A DNA stretch of 64,000 nt from Epiperipatus broadwayi. Its lineage: Eukaryota; Onychophora; Udeonychophora; Euonychophora; Peripatidae. Shown here piece by piece: positions 10,380 through 22,689 of this stretch. The position numbers and the translations under genes were made by a program. Positions within the stretch are counted from its first letter, which is position 1; every line of letters begins with the position of its first letter. Under the pieces are notes generated by a model. The model did not search any database, was not told where the DNA came from, and saw only the letters and a list, made by a program, of their open reading frames with translations. The stretch lies in the NCBI GenBank assembly GCA_028023455.1, contig JAQFVV010000017.1, positions 3,333,501 to 3,397,500 on the forward strand, written 5' to 3'.

Positions 10380-12260
10380 TAACAGTAGATCTCTTTCAAG
10401 TGAGTAAAGATTGGATAAATTGGAAAATATGACTAATATTTGATATGACATTATCGTGATAATTTTACGGATTTATAATGAAAAATTAACTAGAAGAAAA
10501 GTGAAATATACTTTATTAAAAAGTCACAAATATTAAAATACAATAGGGATGTATTCATTATAAGAAACTAAAGCAAAAACGATAGAGGCAGAAATAATTA
10601 TATAAATTTATAAAAGAAACAATATGCAGAAAATTCAGGTTTACATCTCAACAAGTTCTCATTCTGATATAGAAATAAAGGATATTTATTTAGATGTACA
10701 GAATTGTAATTATTTATTAAGCACACATGAAGTATATGTAAATACTTTTAAGACAGGCTTTAACCTGTATCAAATGCACCTTGAAATTTATAATAGCCAA
10801 GCAATATCTTTTATTTTGCCGATAGAGGGAGCTCTCAAACCACTACACAAGATAGCGACTTATAATAAGGATAAAATTGACTGTCCTATTAACCTAACTT
10901 TCCACTTATATGATTTGGGAGGTGAAGCTGTTGTTCTCTCCACTATTTGATTCCACACTTCCTATACAAATTAACATTCAAATGATTTTGATCAGAAAAG
11001 AAAAGTGTCAAGAAACAAATTAATGTCAGAATTGAAAAATAATTGAAAGATAAAAAGTACAGCGATAAATATGGTAAAATGTTGAATTATTTCCAACATC
11101 TTTCATTAAATGTGGAATGTCTAGAAAATTTTAAACTTATAAAATACAAACAACTTGTTAGTAATAACATAAATAGACAACACAGGTGGGCAATTCCACA
11201 GCATTTTAAGTAGTACGATTCTCCATTCCCCTTCAAATCTGTGGTCTAACTAGTGACAATATCAACATAGGAGTCGAATTTACACCTTTAAATACCAACT
11301 TAACTATTTTATCAAAGGCAACAGTCAGTAGAAATTTCATAAATCCGCAGATTCCTTTTAAAAAAGTTTGTGTTGTTTATTTGCGTGTTATTATTAACAA
11401 ATTGTTTGTATTTGAAAAGTGTAAATAGAGTTAAAAATTCTCTAGACATTCAACATTTAACGAAAGATGGAAATGATCCAACATTGTCGTATCTAATATC
11501 ACAAATCACACACATACTATGAATAAACTTGGTTATGAAAATAAAAATATTAGAAAATAGAATTGTGATATTAGCCTAGAAAAGAAAATCTATAAATCAA
11601 AGGGATAGCAGAAATGGATTATATTTTGACTATTAGAAAATAATATTTTAATTTGCAAAGCGCAGATAATTGAAAATAGTATCTCTATTTCTATTAAAAA
11701 ATATGTATTTCAAGACTGCAATCGATTCAACTCAGAATATGATATTTTTAGCCAATTAGCAAGAGGTAATATGTGTTAATGCTGAGCTAGAGTACAGTAT
11801 TAATAACTAATATTTCTAACTTCAGAAATATTTCTTTAAATTTAAGCTATAATATACAAATCATTTTAAACTATGAATAGAATTCTATGATAATCTCAAC
11901 CTTGAACTGAGTGAGAATTGATGTCCTTTGAAAATATTTTTAAATGATCCATATAAAAGAAAGCTATGGAAGAAAATATAACAATATCTTGGAAATTAGA
12001 AATAAAAATTGCTTATAAAAAACTTGCAGCTATTACTAAAACGGAACGATATTATGAAGTATATAGAAGAATTTTAGATAAATCGCATACTAATAGAGAA
12101 TCAGAAATATTTATTTAATAATAAATAAAATAATCTCTTATAAATATAACATTGACATATCAAGTATTTTAAGTAAAGATGTGAAACGTGTAATTAAATC
12201 TATAAAAAAATGAACATTTCCAGGAAATGACGGAATTATTTCCAAACTTTAAAAATGCAA
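10380..12260 (+). pseudogene. Decayed LINE: endonuclease and RT start fragments
   Basis: A 108-codon frame at 10624-10950 begins QKIQVYISTSSHSDIEIKDI. This matches the APE-type endonuclease pattern 'viqvYaPTs.hsdeE' of RTE-like non-LTR retrotransposons. Downstream, 12157-12245 reads KDVKRVIKSIKK-stop-TFPGNDGII, the segment just before the reverse-transcriptase palm ('evr.AI.....GkApG.DgI'). Between them all frames are interrupted. The same LINE family gives the fragments at 36.2-37.7, 38.2-40.5 and 58.4-60.7 kb. It is inactive. The residues after the endonuclease motif in the first frame do not follow the family, so an insertion or rearrangement is likely. Confidence 0.6.
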
Positions 12261-12339
12261 ATTAAAAAATACATTGTTGATAAATTACAAATGGTAAAAA
12301 CGTTAGCAATCAATTTTAATTGGGCAAACGAATATCACG

Positions 12340-12490
12340 GGACCGTTCTAATGGCCGAATATACTTCATTATCACGTGATTGGTCTAAACACCTTAATAT
12401 ACTTCATTATCACGTGATCGTTCTAACGCCTGAACATACTTCATTATCACGTGATCGTTTTAATGACTGAAGTACTTCATTATTACAGTG
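12340..12490 (+). repeat. Minisatellite, about 37-bp unit, four copies
   Basis: The phrase acttcattatcacgtgat recurs at 12363, 12401 and 12438, with a degenerate fourth copy at 12474. Spacings are 38, 37 and 36 bases. Each of the first three units contains the palindrome ATCACGTGAT, which includes the CACGTG hexamer. Confidence 0.85.
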
Positions 12491-13954
12491 ATTTTTACTA
12501 CTCTTGTTAAAAAAGAAAACTTTACGAGAATGTTACTGAGACCTTTGAATTTAGGAAAGGGAAAATAAGATATTAGAATTATTAAAATTATTATTATAAA
12601 ATAAAAATAATGGAATAAAATCGAATGATTTCAGTGTTCATGAGTTCATAAAAAACTCTAGCCAAGGTGTTACAATTGTAATCCTTCTAGGATCTACTTC
12701 AGAGTCTGGGCTTCCTCCATTCATTGCAGTAAACCATGTAGACCAGAAAAAAAAAATGTTATTGAAGGATCATTATAAGCATAAAAGAAAATAATATACT
12801 TCATGGCTACTGCAGACTATTTTTAAAACAAAAATAAATACCTGTAGGCCCCTGAAACTGTATAAGTAAAAAAATGGCTGCCATGTTTAGTAGGAAGAAT
12901 AATACATTTAATACTGTAGATTGCTATTCTAATACAAATCAGACTTAAATCATGTAAGAGATAGTAAAAATTTGCCAGGATTACTTAAGACAATAGTTTT
13001 ACTTCTAATGAAAATATAACAGAAAAAAAATAATGAAGTGATCAAAAGAAGAAAAATAGATGACAATCGCAATATCTAATCAATCACTTGTAATCAAGAC
13101 TAGAATTGTGAGGTCAAAAATTGATCAGACAATGATAGGAATATTACAGATCAATGACATTCAGTTTTTTTTACTTCAAACCATACTTAGATTGTTTTTC
13201 AATTTGTTTACTAGACCATGGAATTAAATCAAGTATAGATTATATATATATATGGATGCCAAAATTCTTTATATTTAGATAAGTATTTGTTTAATGTAAA
13301 GCATTATTAGTTTAATTAAAATTGACATTAATTACACCAAGCAGAAATTATGTATGCAAATGGAAAATGTTACCCTATATGGTTACATGCAGTCATAAAA
13401 TGGCAGAATACAGGATGCAAGGTCCATAGATTATTTTTGTCACTTCTGAACTCTTGAGCGCAATAAAGCCATTCAATCCCCCCCCCATTATGGTTATTGC
13501 TAGGGTGGAATATGAAGTCCTCACATTGATTTCACTTCTGCACTTACTGGTGCTCAAACTTATAAATTCTTGGGTGATAGAGCAATTCTATCATTTATTT
13601 ATAACCATTCCAAAAATTTTCTGTAAAGAAGTCTGTAGCTTCCACTATTTTGATAAAATTACAAGGAGTCGTTTGAACTTTACCATTCGATTTAATGATT
13701 TACTTCATTTTGTGGAGATTGGAGTCAATCCGTGAAGCACAAACTTCTTAAATAGTGTTACATAAGTGCGTAGGTTCAGGGTTATGACTAACTGTGCATT
13801 TGTATGTGACTAATATTAAATATAATGATCAGGCTATAAGTTTTGTTTATAACATGAATTTTGGAATGATGTGTGATATTTAATATTCTCTGAAAGATAC
13901 TGTGAACAATTTCTAGATTTTAACTGAAAGTAAATAAAACATCATATATTATAT
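12491..13954. other. AT-rich gene-free stretch
   Basis: Nothing was recognised. The open frame at 13454-13735 has no domain I can identify. The region 12620-12760 may hold a very old copy of the SINE at 3765 (tgagttcataaaaaactc), but this is weak. Confidence 0.4.
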
Positions 13955-14145
13955 AAACTGGATTCGAAGAAATTCTAAAAAGACCTAGAAAGAGACCATA
14001 TGTGAAATGGATGGATAAAATAAGGAAGTTTTGGAATGCCATGGAGGAGAGGCTAGAAGTGGGAAAAGATGGATTGAACATGGACACCTGTACTCTGTAG
14101 TAAATCAGTAATGATTGAAAATGATGATGATGACGATGATGATAT
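13955..14145 (+). pseudogene. LINE 3'-end fragment with GAT-repeat tail
   Basis: The translation contains KRPRKRPYVKWMDKIRK, matching the C-terminal segment of the better preserved LINE at 59460-59939 (KRPRKRPHVRWMDEIRK). It is followed by diverged sequence and a gatgatgatgacgatgatgat tail. It is a 5'-truncated dead copy, as expected from target-primed reverse transcription. Confidence 0.75.
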
Positions 14146-14149
14146 ATAA

Positions 14150-15882
14150 ATATAATAAGAGACAAATATGCAATTTTTTTGTTTATGTATTTCAGCACAC
14201 TCTAAGAATTTGAATATATTTTTCAGATATTCTTGGCCTCTATTGTAGTTTTTTTGACTATAACCAAAAAGTTCCCCTAAGTAACTTTAAAAAAAAAAAA
14301 TTAGACTATTATTGAAAAAAAAAAAAAAACCAGTAAATAAACAAAACATAGTAAATAATTTCATTTAAGCACACATTTAAAAAAAATGTTCTCAGTGCAT
14401 TTTTTAATAACGTGTGAATTTATCTCTAAATCAGCTGACAAAAGTTTGCACCAGTTTTTTTAAAAATAGATGGAGGGGGGGGGTAATTAATTCACAAAGT
14501 TCGTTTTTTTTTCAAAAAATTATATAAAATGTATGCACTTACAATATATAGTATGTTAAATATATAGTATATATTTTAAATCTTTTTTTGCAAGCACTTC
14601 CTGCTACTTATATACTTATTAAAATTTGTTTATTACCTGGGTTTAACTTATTTATGTATAAATTATCTTCATGATATATATATATATATAAGTTAAATAT
14701 TTTTACAGATTTATTGTGATATAAATAATGGAAACTAAGAAATTATATCTATGTAACCAGTCCTAAGGCTAAATAAGTTTTCTCTACTAACTTATAATAG
14801 TACTTTTGTCCTGAGTTTGATTAGAAGTAAAGTGGTCTCTTTTGAATCTTAATTTTTTGTCTAATTAAATGCTGAACATTTTAAAAGAATTATTATCAAC
14901 TGGTAGAAAAAAATTTAAGAATGTTAATTAGTAATTGATAGTTTCCTAACAACATAAAAAGTAAATTTATCTAGGATTATTTACATCGATAAAATTTAAA
15001 TCAAAATATATAAAATGCACTAACATGCACAAGCACACAAAGCTAAAAACAAAGAAAAGTATATATTATTTTATTTTAATATATATATTTAATCAAATGG
15101 CTAAGCGCTTTCAAGGGTCAAAGCCCTCATATTCATAGCTGTTTTGTAAAAATATAAGAAATTAATTAGGAGCAATGTAAATTTATGCAAATGAAATGAT
15201 TACACATTCCATTTCTTGAATATTTTATAGCAAGAGTCTTTTCTATTTATGGCGTCACCATCTCTAGAGATAAAGTAAGCCTCTTTTATCTTCCTCTTAA
15301 GATTGTGTCACTCTCTGCAAACTACTACTGGATTTCCAGGTTGGCAATCATGACCAGCTGAAGTACAGTGCTGTGCAAAAACTGAATTATAAGTAATGTC
15401 CACCAGTGCTTTATTGTAGGAGGGTGTTGGGATAGCCTAATGGATAGAAAGGTCCTGGTCTCACCATAATCTGATGATTTACAATATTTTTCAGGTCAGG
15501 CAATATTATAGATCACCTGAGGTGTCAGCAAGGGTGGTAGGCTGTCCTTCGTGTAAACTATTTGCTTATATCGATAAAATTTCTTAAATTTTCATTATAT
15601 ATACACACATAAGACTGTGTGCAAATATATTTTATTTTGATATATATAACCAACTTTATTTCATATATTTATTAGTGTTTGATTGCAAATAAAATATATT
15701 TCTGAATGTATTTAAGAATATAGCAGAGTACCAAACTCCATCTAGCTGTGAAATAAGTAAACAAATTTATCGCACTTTGTTTGACAAATTAAAAAAACAG
15801 TGTAATTGTTTATTCTTAAATTATTTCATGACTAAATTGAGTTTGTTCAGCTCAGGTTACTATTTAATACATATGTTATTTC
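14150..15882. other. AT-rich gene-free stretch
   Basis: Nothing definite. The phrase atggctaagcgctttcaagggtcaaagccctc near 15097-15128 resembles 3' sequences of some non-LTR or Penelope elements, but I cannot place it in a family. Confidence 0.4.
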
Positions 15883-16015
15883 AAGTCTTAACATTAAGTC
15901 AAGCATTGGTGGTCGAGAGGTCAGCGACAGCTGCTTTACAAGCAGTTGTCCCAGGTTAGCGGGTTCGCTTCCCAGCTGATGCTACGACACATGAGAAAAA
16001 AAGTCTTAATATTAA
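15883..16015 (+). repeat. Short tRNA-Gly-like SINE with 15-bp TSD
   Basis: The insert 15898-16000 starts GTCAAGCATTGGTGGTCGAG. It has the anticodon loop TTTACAA between gctgc and gcagt, then GGGTTCGCTTCCC. It ends GCTACGACACATGAG plus a run of A. The flanking direct repeats are AAGTCTTAACATTAA (15883-15897) and AAGTCTTAATATTAA (16001-16015). This is a clear retroposed copy, same family as 8074-8207 but on the opposite strand. Confidence 0.85.
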
Positions 16016-16059
16016 ATATATATATATTCCAAACTAGGAATAATATGATAATCTCTAGG

Positions 16060-18670
16060 CTAATGTGATTAGTAATAATCAATAATGGATTTAACTGAAG
16101 TGGATGGTGGCAAAATTATGAATGCAGAATATTTTACCAAATTATAATATGTAAATATAATATGCAAATATGTTCAAGATCATAAGAATCTTAATTAACA
16201 ATGTCAAGCCTACATCTATTATGTATTTTTTCATGGTGCAATGTGTCACAGTATGCCAAAGCAATCATTTCTGTAAATAAAAAAAATTTAATAAAGAAAT
16301 ACAACAGAAAGTTTGAAGACAGATTTGGAAAAATAAACCAAAGAGTGGAAATAATAGTAATAAATAAAAGAAACAGGAAGATGTCAGAAATCATTGTTGA
16401 AAAAAACATCCAGTAGTTAGTATTTAAATGTATAAATACATCTACTATGACTAAAAAAAATATTAATTGAGGTAAGAAACCTTTCAACAATGCTTATTTG
16501 AATATGTGGGTACTAATATTAATTTGCACTGGTAACAGATGTGAATCTTTAAGTCACATTCGTCCATGTACATACATTTTCTGGTTGTTAATATTAGCAT
16601 TATACATGATATTTCAACTAGTTCTTATATCCATCTTCTAGGTAGTAAAAATTTATCAGCAATGTCATAGAAACAAATATATACTGAGAAGATTCTGAAG
16701 ACTTTACAAGTACAGATAATACCTGAAGATTTGTACTGACACATTATACAATTTATATATATATATATATTGTAATGGCTGACCTTACATAACTTCCGTT
16801 AATAATATGTAATAAATTTTGCATATGCATGTTGATATGCTTTAGGAAGTGTATATTCTTTCTTCATGGTTTTGGTTTTCCAATATGTAAATGAGCTGTT
16901 TTACATACTCCAATGGGTTTGATAATTGGATGATATTAGCTTTTATTTATTACATTGTTTGTGATATATCAAGTTTCCTTTATCTTTCTATCGGCCTGTT
17001 TCATATATACTGTTTGATGTTCTGTGAATCAAAACTGCGTCCTTATGATTTAAAAAAAAAAACATATTCTGAGTTTCTTTAGCCTTTTTAATTATACCTA
17101 TGTTGTGCTATCCTTATGGTAATGTGTGTTTGAGTTCCCCATAGCATACCGCTATGCATCCCGGGCTAGAATGACAATTTGTATGATTAAGAATAATTAT
17201 TAATTTATTTATCTGAAATAAATATTATCAAAGTTGTCAATACAGAAATTTTGAGTTCTAAATCAATTTTTAATATACATGTTATTAAGATCATAGATAG
17301 GGCACATTGAATTAACAATCTCAGGCATGTATATATCTAAAATATTAAATCACTCTTCCAAATATTAAAATATTTCAGCAACGCCCTCTGTGAGTGATGT
17401 AATATTTTCTATTTAATTTTCAGCTAGCGTTATGTATTATGATATTTACATATATATGACGGTGTTTGATATTATAATACATCATTTAAAAATCACCTCT
17501 CTTGGATATAATTATTGCAAATATAAAATAGCTAGAAAAATATGTGAAGGATTAGATGAAATAGTAATAAATACAATAATTTCAAAGATGTCAAAAATTA
17601 TTGGGAAAAATATAATTTTTGGTATTTAAATGTATAAATACAAATATTATAGCTAAAAAATAAAGATCTTGAATAATAAAATGATTCACACTGGTAAAAA
17701 GTATGAATGAATATTTTAGATTCGTCAGTGTATATACATTTTCTTGTTAATGTTAGCATTATATGCAACAATAATATTTCTATTGAATCTCACATCTATT
17801 TTCCTGGCAGCAAATATCTATTAGCGATGATCTACGTTGCTACAATATTGTTTTAAAACTATAAATATATTTGGGTTATGAATGACATAATTTCTAGCTC
17901 AGTAAATAAATGATTAGCAATAATAATGTGTCCATCTAAAATGAATGGTGTCAAAGTTGTGAATACGGAAAGTTTTGATTCCGGTAAATTAAATTATTAT
18001 ATATATCGAAAGCGCTATGATTGAATGACAGAATAAACAAATATCACTAATATTAGTCAAAAGTCTAAAATTGAATTGAACAGGTTCTTTTTCTAGAAGA
18101 GATTATAATAGATGGGTAATGAGATCTTAAACTGCATTCTAAAAGATTATAAAAGAACTAGAAAGAGCTCATATGAAGAGAAGCCATGGATTAAAAAACT
18201 GGATTAATCTTGAAAATATCTTCATTCTATAGTGGATCAATAATGTTTGAAAACGATAATATGTAAAAGGTAATACCTATAAATTAATATGTAAAAGGTT
18301 TCAAGATTATAAAGGTATAGGATTAACAATACAGAAATACAATAGAAATTTGTTTATACGTTTGTACAGATAAAAAAATTAAGCTAAAAATTGGAGATAA
18401 TAGTATATAAATGAAAGAACAGAAAAAAAAGCATATACAATAATTATTTCAATTCTATAAGTACAACTGTTATAAATAAACATCAAATGTTATAGCTAAA
18501 AAAAATCTTGGAATAAAAAAATTCTGAGGCTACATCGTCAATGTGTATGCATTTTCTTTAAGTTAATATTATGATTATAAGACATTTAATTGTATCTCAT
18601 ATCCGTCTTCCAGATAATAGAAATCTATCAGTAATGTTGCAGAAACAAGCAAATATACACATTCGTAGTT
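16060..18670 (+). repeat. Ancient repeat present three times in tandem
   Basis: A diverged block recurs at about 16200-16700, 17370-17870 and 18340-18650. Each has an A-rich segment (aaatacaacagaaagtttg or similar) and taaatgtataaatac or similar. Each also has gttaatattagcattata and then cttctaggtagtaaaaatttatcagcaatg or a close equivalent. Flanking pieces at 16060-16130 and 17890-17990 match the repeat at 55060-55190 and 57915-58030. Short frames at 16201-16416 and 17432-17629 are the A-rich part and look non-coding. Confidence 0.5.
18090..18265 (+). pseudogene. LINE 3'-end fragment, strongly decayed
   Basis: The order agaagagattataatagatgg, gattataaaagaactagaaag, then atcttcattctatagtgg matches the 59735-59935 part of the LINE. 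That part is the segment RRDDNRW, CKRPRKRP, IFILQW. Frames are broken and the GAT tail is almost lost. This is an old truncated copy. Confidence 0.6.
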
Positions 18671-19640
18671 ATCAAAATATATGTTTACATGTGTTTACAA
18701 ACACACGCGCACTCAATGCATAAACTGAAGATTTGCCATATAATAAATAACATATTGTGAAAGTAAATTAGTTTTTTAAAAAAGTGATTTTGATACCAAA
18801 AATTACAAGGATATATACTTCAGTTCAATGAACCTTGTTAAATAAAATTTTAAAACCATGGAAAATTGTAGATATTAAATAATGTGCTAATACTCCTAAA
18901 CCAGTTTAAGCAAATAAAATAATCTCAATCCAAAGCAATAGTTACAACTTTTTAGAGAAAACAAGGACCATTCTCTTTTTACTTCAATTCCAAAGTCCTT
19001 CAGTTCTCTTTTTACTTCAATTTCAAAGTCCTTCAGGTAAGCCTGTATAAAAGAATTGAGGTAAGGAAAGAAGACAGTCTGTTCTTTCATCTAAAATGTT
19101 TTAACTTGTGCTTTGGATCAAGATTATTTCATTTTTTTAATAAACCAGTTTTAGAGTATTAATCTCTGCATATTACATATATATGGGAGTTAGGGTATTC
19201 ATTTTATGTTTTTAAGCAGTTGATAGATTATGTAGCAATAATTAAAAACACTTATGCAATTTAGTTATTTAATTTTTAAAAGTTAAATCTTAACATGATT
19301 TATTATTTATTAATCTCTTTCAGCATCTCTATCCTTGGTAAGCAAATACAAAATAACCATTTGCATTTTACATCTCCAGATATATGTAGATAATTCATCT
19401 AACAAATTATTCTAAACAAAAGTCAAATCCACTATATAACACATGGAAATGAGTTCTTCATTCCATTTTATAATTTCTTTTACTAGATTTGCAAAGTCAA
19501 ATGTAATTTTTTAGGATGTTTTCTATTTGTAAATTTATATTTCTAACAAATAAAGCACATTGTATTGTATTCTAACACACAAAAAAGGTTTAAATACTAA
19601 AATCAAATGTTGAACATTCACAACCTGCCATCAGGAAGAA
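18671..19640. other. AT-rich gene-free stretch
   Basis: There is a short direct duplication (ctctttttacttcaatt...caaagtccttcag) at 18971-19037. Nothing else was recognised. Confidence 0.5.
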
Positions 19641-19649
19641 CAATTACTT

Positions 19650-19745
19650 TATTGTCCTGAATATAAGACTGGGTCTTATATTAATTTTTGCTCCAAAAGA
19701 TGGCTTAAGGCTTATTTTCAGAAAAAGCTCTTTTTCTCATGTATA
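19650..19745 (+). repeat. Left direct repeat flanking a nested-element block
   Basis: The segment gggtcttatattaatttttg, then aaggcttattttcagaaaaag, corresponds in the same orientation to 22592-22675 (gggcttatattatcagcat, then agggcttattttctggttagg). The two copies are about 2.9 kb apart. They may be the two ends of one element later filled by other insertions, or two copies of one short repeat. Confidence 0.5.
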
Positions 19746-19912
19746 AAAATTACACTTATTCAAGGACAAAAATCTATATTCAATTGTACTAACATAATTT
19801 TAGCATGTAAATAACTTTACCACTGTTTGAATATGTAATGTTTAGGATTATAAACATACCACAGAATATTCTCATTCTATATGAGAATATTAAAAGTTTT
19901 TTTGGTACTTAC

Positions 19913-21499
19913 GGATAATTCAACCAATGACGTATTTGACTTACCGATTTCCCTTCCGGTAGACATCGACGTTTTTTGCATGACAATGTTGTCATGGCAA
20001 CAAAGTGACTGGCATGATTAATCCATCAGAGAATCAATTTTTTTTTTCACCCGCGAGATTTAAAATTCGGAGAAGTTTGGGAAATTTTTTGATTTTTCTG
20101 TCTATTGTGATTTTGCTATCCATGGCATCACAGTTAATTTTTTGAGCTGTTAATTCGGGCAAAGTGTTTTATTTATCTGTTTATTTTAAATTTACAAAAA
20201 TTTTTTGTTAATATTTCTACAATTCTCAAACTTACATTGAATTACGTTTAATGTGTAAATAATTTATTCCGGTAAAATGTTTTTTATTTATCTGTTTATT
20301 TTAAATTTACAAAAATTTTTTGTTAATATTTCTACAATTCTCAAACTTACATTGAATTACGTTTAATGTGTAAATAATTTATTCTGGTAAAGTGTTTTTT
20401 ATTTATCTGTTTATTTTAAATTTACAAAAATTTTTTGTTAATATTTCTACAATTCTCAAATTTACATTGAATTACATTTAATGTGTAAATAATTTATTCT
20501 CCGGTAAAGTGTTTTTTTTATTTATGTTTATTTTAAATTTACAAAAATTTTTTGTTAATATTTCTACAATTCTCAAACTTACATTGAATTACGTTTAATG
20601 TGTAAATAATTTTCAATAATTTTTTAAAACAAATTTGGAATATACATTATCAAATGCATGTGATAACACGGTTTCTCCAAGGACGCCATTAATGCCAGAT
20701 TCGCATTAATTCAGGTAAAGTGTTTTATTTGTTTATTTTAAATTTACAAAAACTTTTTGTTAATATTTCTACATTACATTTTTAATGTGTAAATAATTTG
20801 CAATAATTTTTTAAAACAATTTTACAATATACAGTATGTTTTTAAAATTACCAAATGCATGTAAAAGTGCAGCATTTTCTCGACACCATTAATACCAGAT
20901 TTGCATTAAATCGCGTCTTTTTTATTTAGCTGTTTATTTAAAATTTACAAAAATTTTTTGATATTTCTACAATTCTCAAACTTACATTGAATTACAATTT
21001 AATTTAATTTTTAATTTCTGAATTATATCATACAGAAAATTATTTTTTGTAAATTCATCGGCAACAAGGTGTACGCCGAGCTTTCAGCTCGTCAAAAACA
21101 GGGGAGGCCCCCCACCAAATCCAGCGCTACACGCTGTTTTTTATAATTGAGTGTAATATAGGGTGGTTTTATAAATTGTAAAATAGTTTTTTCTAAATTA
21201 TTTTGACGCATGCATGTACATTTTTTTTTATTATTTTTTTTTAGTATTTGCCTGACCTGTGTCAGATTTTTTTAATTTTTTGAATAGTTTTTATCACGTG
21301 ACCTGCATAATTCAACCGATGATGTATTACCCTGAAGGCATATCAGTCTAATCTTGCGATTTTTAATGTACCGTGTTCACATGATCTGCGGACACATTTT
21401 AGCGATTACATGTGTCTGCAGATCACTTGGAGATGTTATCTTAAAAATCACATCAGACTGATATGCCTTCAGGGTAATGTCATCGGTTGAATTATCCAT
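19913..21499. mobile_element. Foldback-type element with internal tandem repeats, 1.6 kb
   Basis: The left end reads ggataattcaaccaatgacg and the right end cgg-ttgaattatcc in inverted orientation. The 3' portion (21308-21498) is itself a strong hairpin. Its arms are ataattcaaccgatga...ccctgaaggcatatcagtct and agactgatatgccttcaggg...ggttgaattat, with a nested inner stem gatctgcggacaca/tgtgtctgcagatc. A 115-bp tandem array fills the middle. There is no coding capacity. The architecture resembles Foldback/Galluhop-like non-autonomous elements; the superfamily is uncertain and I see no clean target-site duplication. Confidence 0.65.
20160..20800 (+). repeat. Tandem repeat, about 115-bp unit, 4 clear copies plus decayed ones
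   Basis: Units begin at about 20160, 20273, 20388 and 20503 with ggtaaagtgttttttatttat. They continue through caaaaattttttgttaatat and cttacattgaattacgttta to gtgtaaataatttattc. A fifth, shorter and diverged unit lies at 20713-20800 and a further partial one at 20920-21000. The copies are nearly identical, which argues for recent array expansion inside the foldback element. Confidence 0.9.
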
Positions 21500-21568
21500 A
21501 ACAACCATTTTTTTCATGCTATTGAAATTAAAAATATTTAATTTAAAATAATATATGAAATGTTAACC

Positions 21569-22280
21569 CAGTGGTCTTCAACCCTTGGTCCATGGACCGG
21601 TGCCGGGCCACAGAAGTTTTCTGCCGGTCTGCGCTAGACTGGCAGAAAAATTTGTAATAACAATAATAAGAGTTTAAACTTTTAATTAATATAAACAATT
21701 TTTATTTATTTTTTCATCTCATTTTTACCCAATTAAAAAAAAGAAACAGAACGAAAACAAAATCTAATCAATCATAGTTATCATAGATGTTTATAGGGGG
21801 GGGGGGCTAGAATCAAATTTATTATTTTTTAAAAAAAATTCAAAATTAAAAAAAAAAGTTTTTTATTATACAAACTCCATATATATAAAACATCATCTTA
21901 TATATTTAACATTAAATACAGATATTACATTTATCATAATCATTGTCATGTAATTACACTAGCTGTAATATTTTCCAACATTCAGGTGAATGACATTTTA
22001 TTCTTGCATGTTTTAACAATGAAATAATAAATGCAGAAATACAAGCACTTAATGAGAATGATTGTTGTACTGTTTTCTGTAACAGTATGACTGTGCAACT
22101 TGAAAAAGAGTGTTCAGAATGTGAAGATAAGCAACTGTTTTGGTCAGTTACGACAATTATGCTCATCTAAGCTAAGCAGTTTAAATCTTTAAAAAAAGTA
22201 ATCTGTAGACTTCTGCCAGTCCGCAAAACCTTATCCTTATTTTTATCGGTCCGCAGGTGTGAAAGGATTGGAGACCACTG
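21569..22280. mobile_element. hAT-type non-autonomous element, 712 bp
   Basis: The ends CAGTGGTCTTCAACCCTTGG and ggattggagaccactg are inverted (CAGTGGTC / GACCACTG). Sub-terminal stretches rich in 'ccggtccgcag' are also inverted. The flanking octamers tgttaacc and cattaagc share the core TTAA and may be a decayed 8-bp duplication. The termini are similar in style to SPIN/Charlie-like hAT elements. No transposase reading frame is present; the 70-codon frame at 21954-22166 on the minus strand shows no recognisable domain. Confidence 0.75.
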
Positions 22281-22591
22281 CATTAAGCTGTCTTGATTAA
22301 TTTGTAAACTAAGATCACCGCTTCAGCTTTTTTAAAACATCAATGTTGATTTATTTGCAATATATATAGTTGGACATCGGATGAAAGAAATTCTTATATC
22401 AGACTAAATAAAGGTGTTATTGATAAATGAAAAGTAAAATTGTGTTCGCAAGTTTATTAAAGTGATTAATTAATAGACTGCCTGCCATATACCTCAAAAT
22501 AACATTTATTTACATACATTCATTTATAATTCAAAATGTCCATCATGTGCTTCTATAGATGAATGAAATCCATCTCTGAAACTGATAATCT

Positions 22592-22680
22592 TAACCAGGG
22601 CTTATATTATCAGCATCCAAAAAATTATGATAGGGCTTATTTTCTGGTTAGGTCTTATTTTCACAGACTTAAAGTAAAAT
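22592..22680 (+). repeat. Right direct repeat flanking the nested-element block
   Basis: This is the partner of 19650-19745 in the same orientation. It bounds a 2.9-kb block that contains the foldback element and the second hAT element. Confidence 0.5.
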
Positions 22681-22689
22681 ACCAACCTA

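Noticed and set aside
10624-10950. Independent 108-residue host protein
   Set aside because: Its start matches the APE-type endonuclease of the local LINE family and it is followed by other decayed LINE pieces in the same direction.
15898-16000. Functional tRNA gene
   Set aside because: The T-arm and variable region are imperfect, the insert is flanked by a 15-bp target-site duplication and carries an A tail, and several diverged copies exist. It is a SINE.
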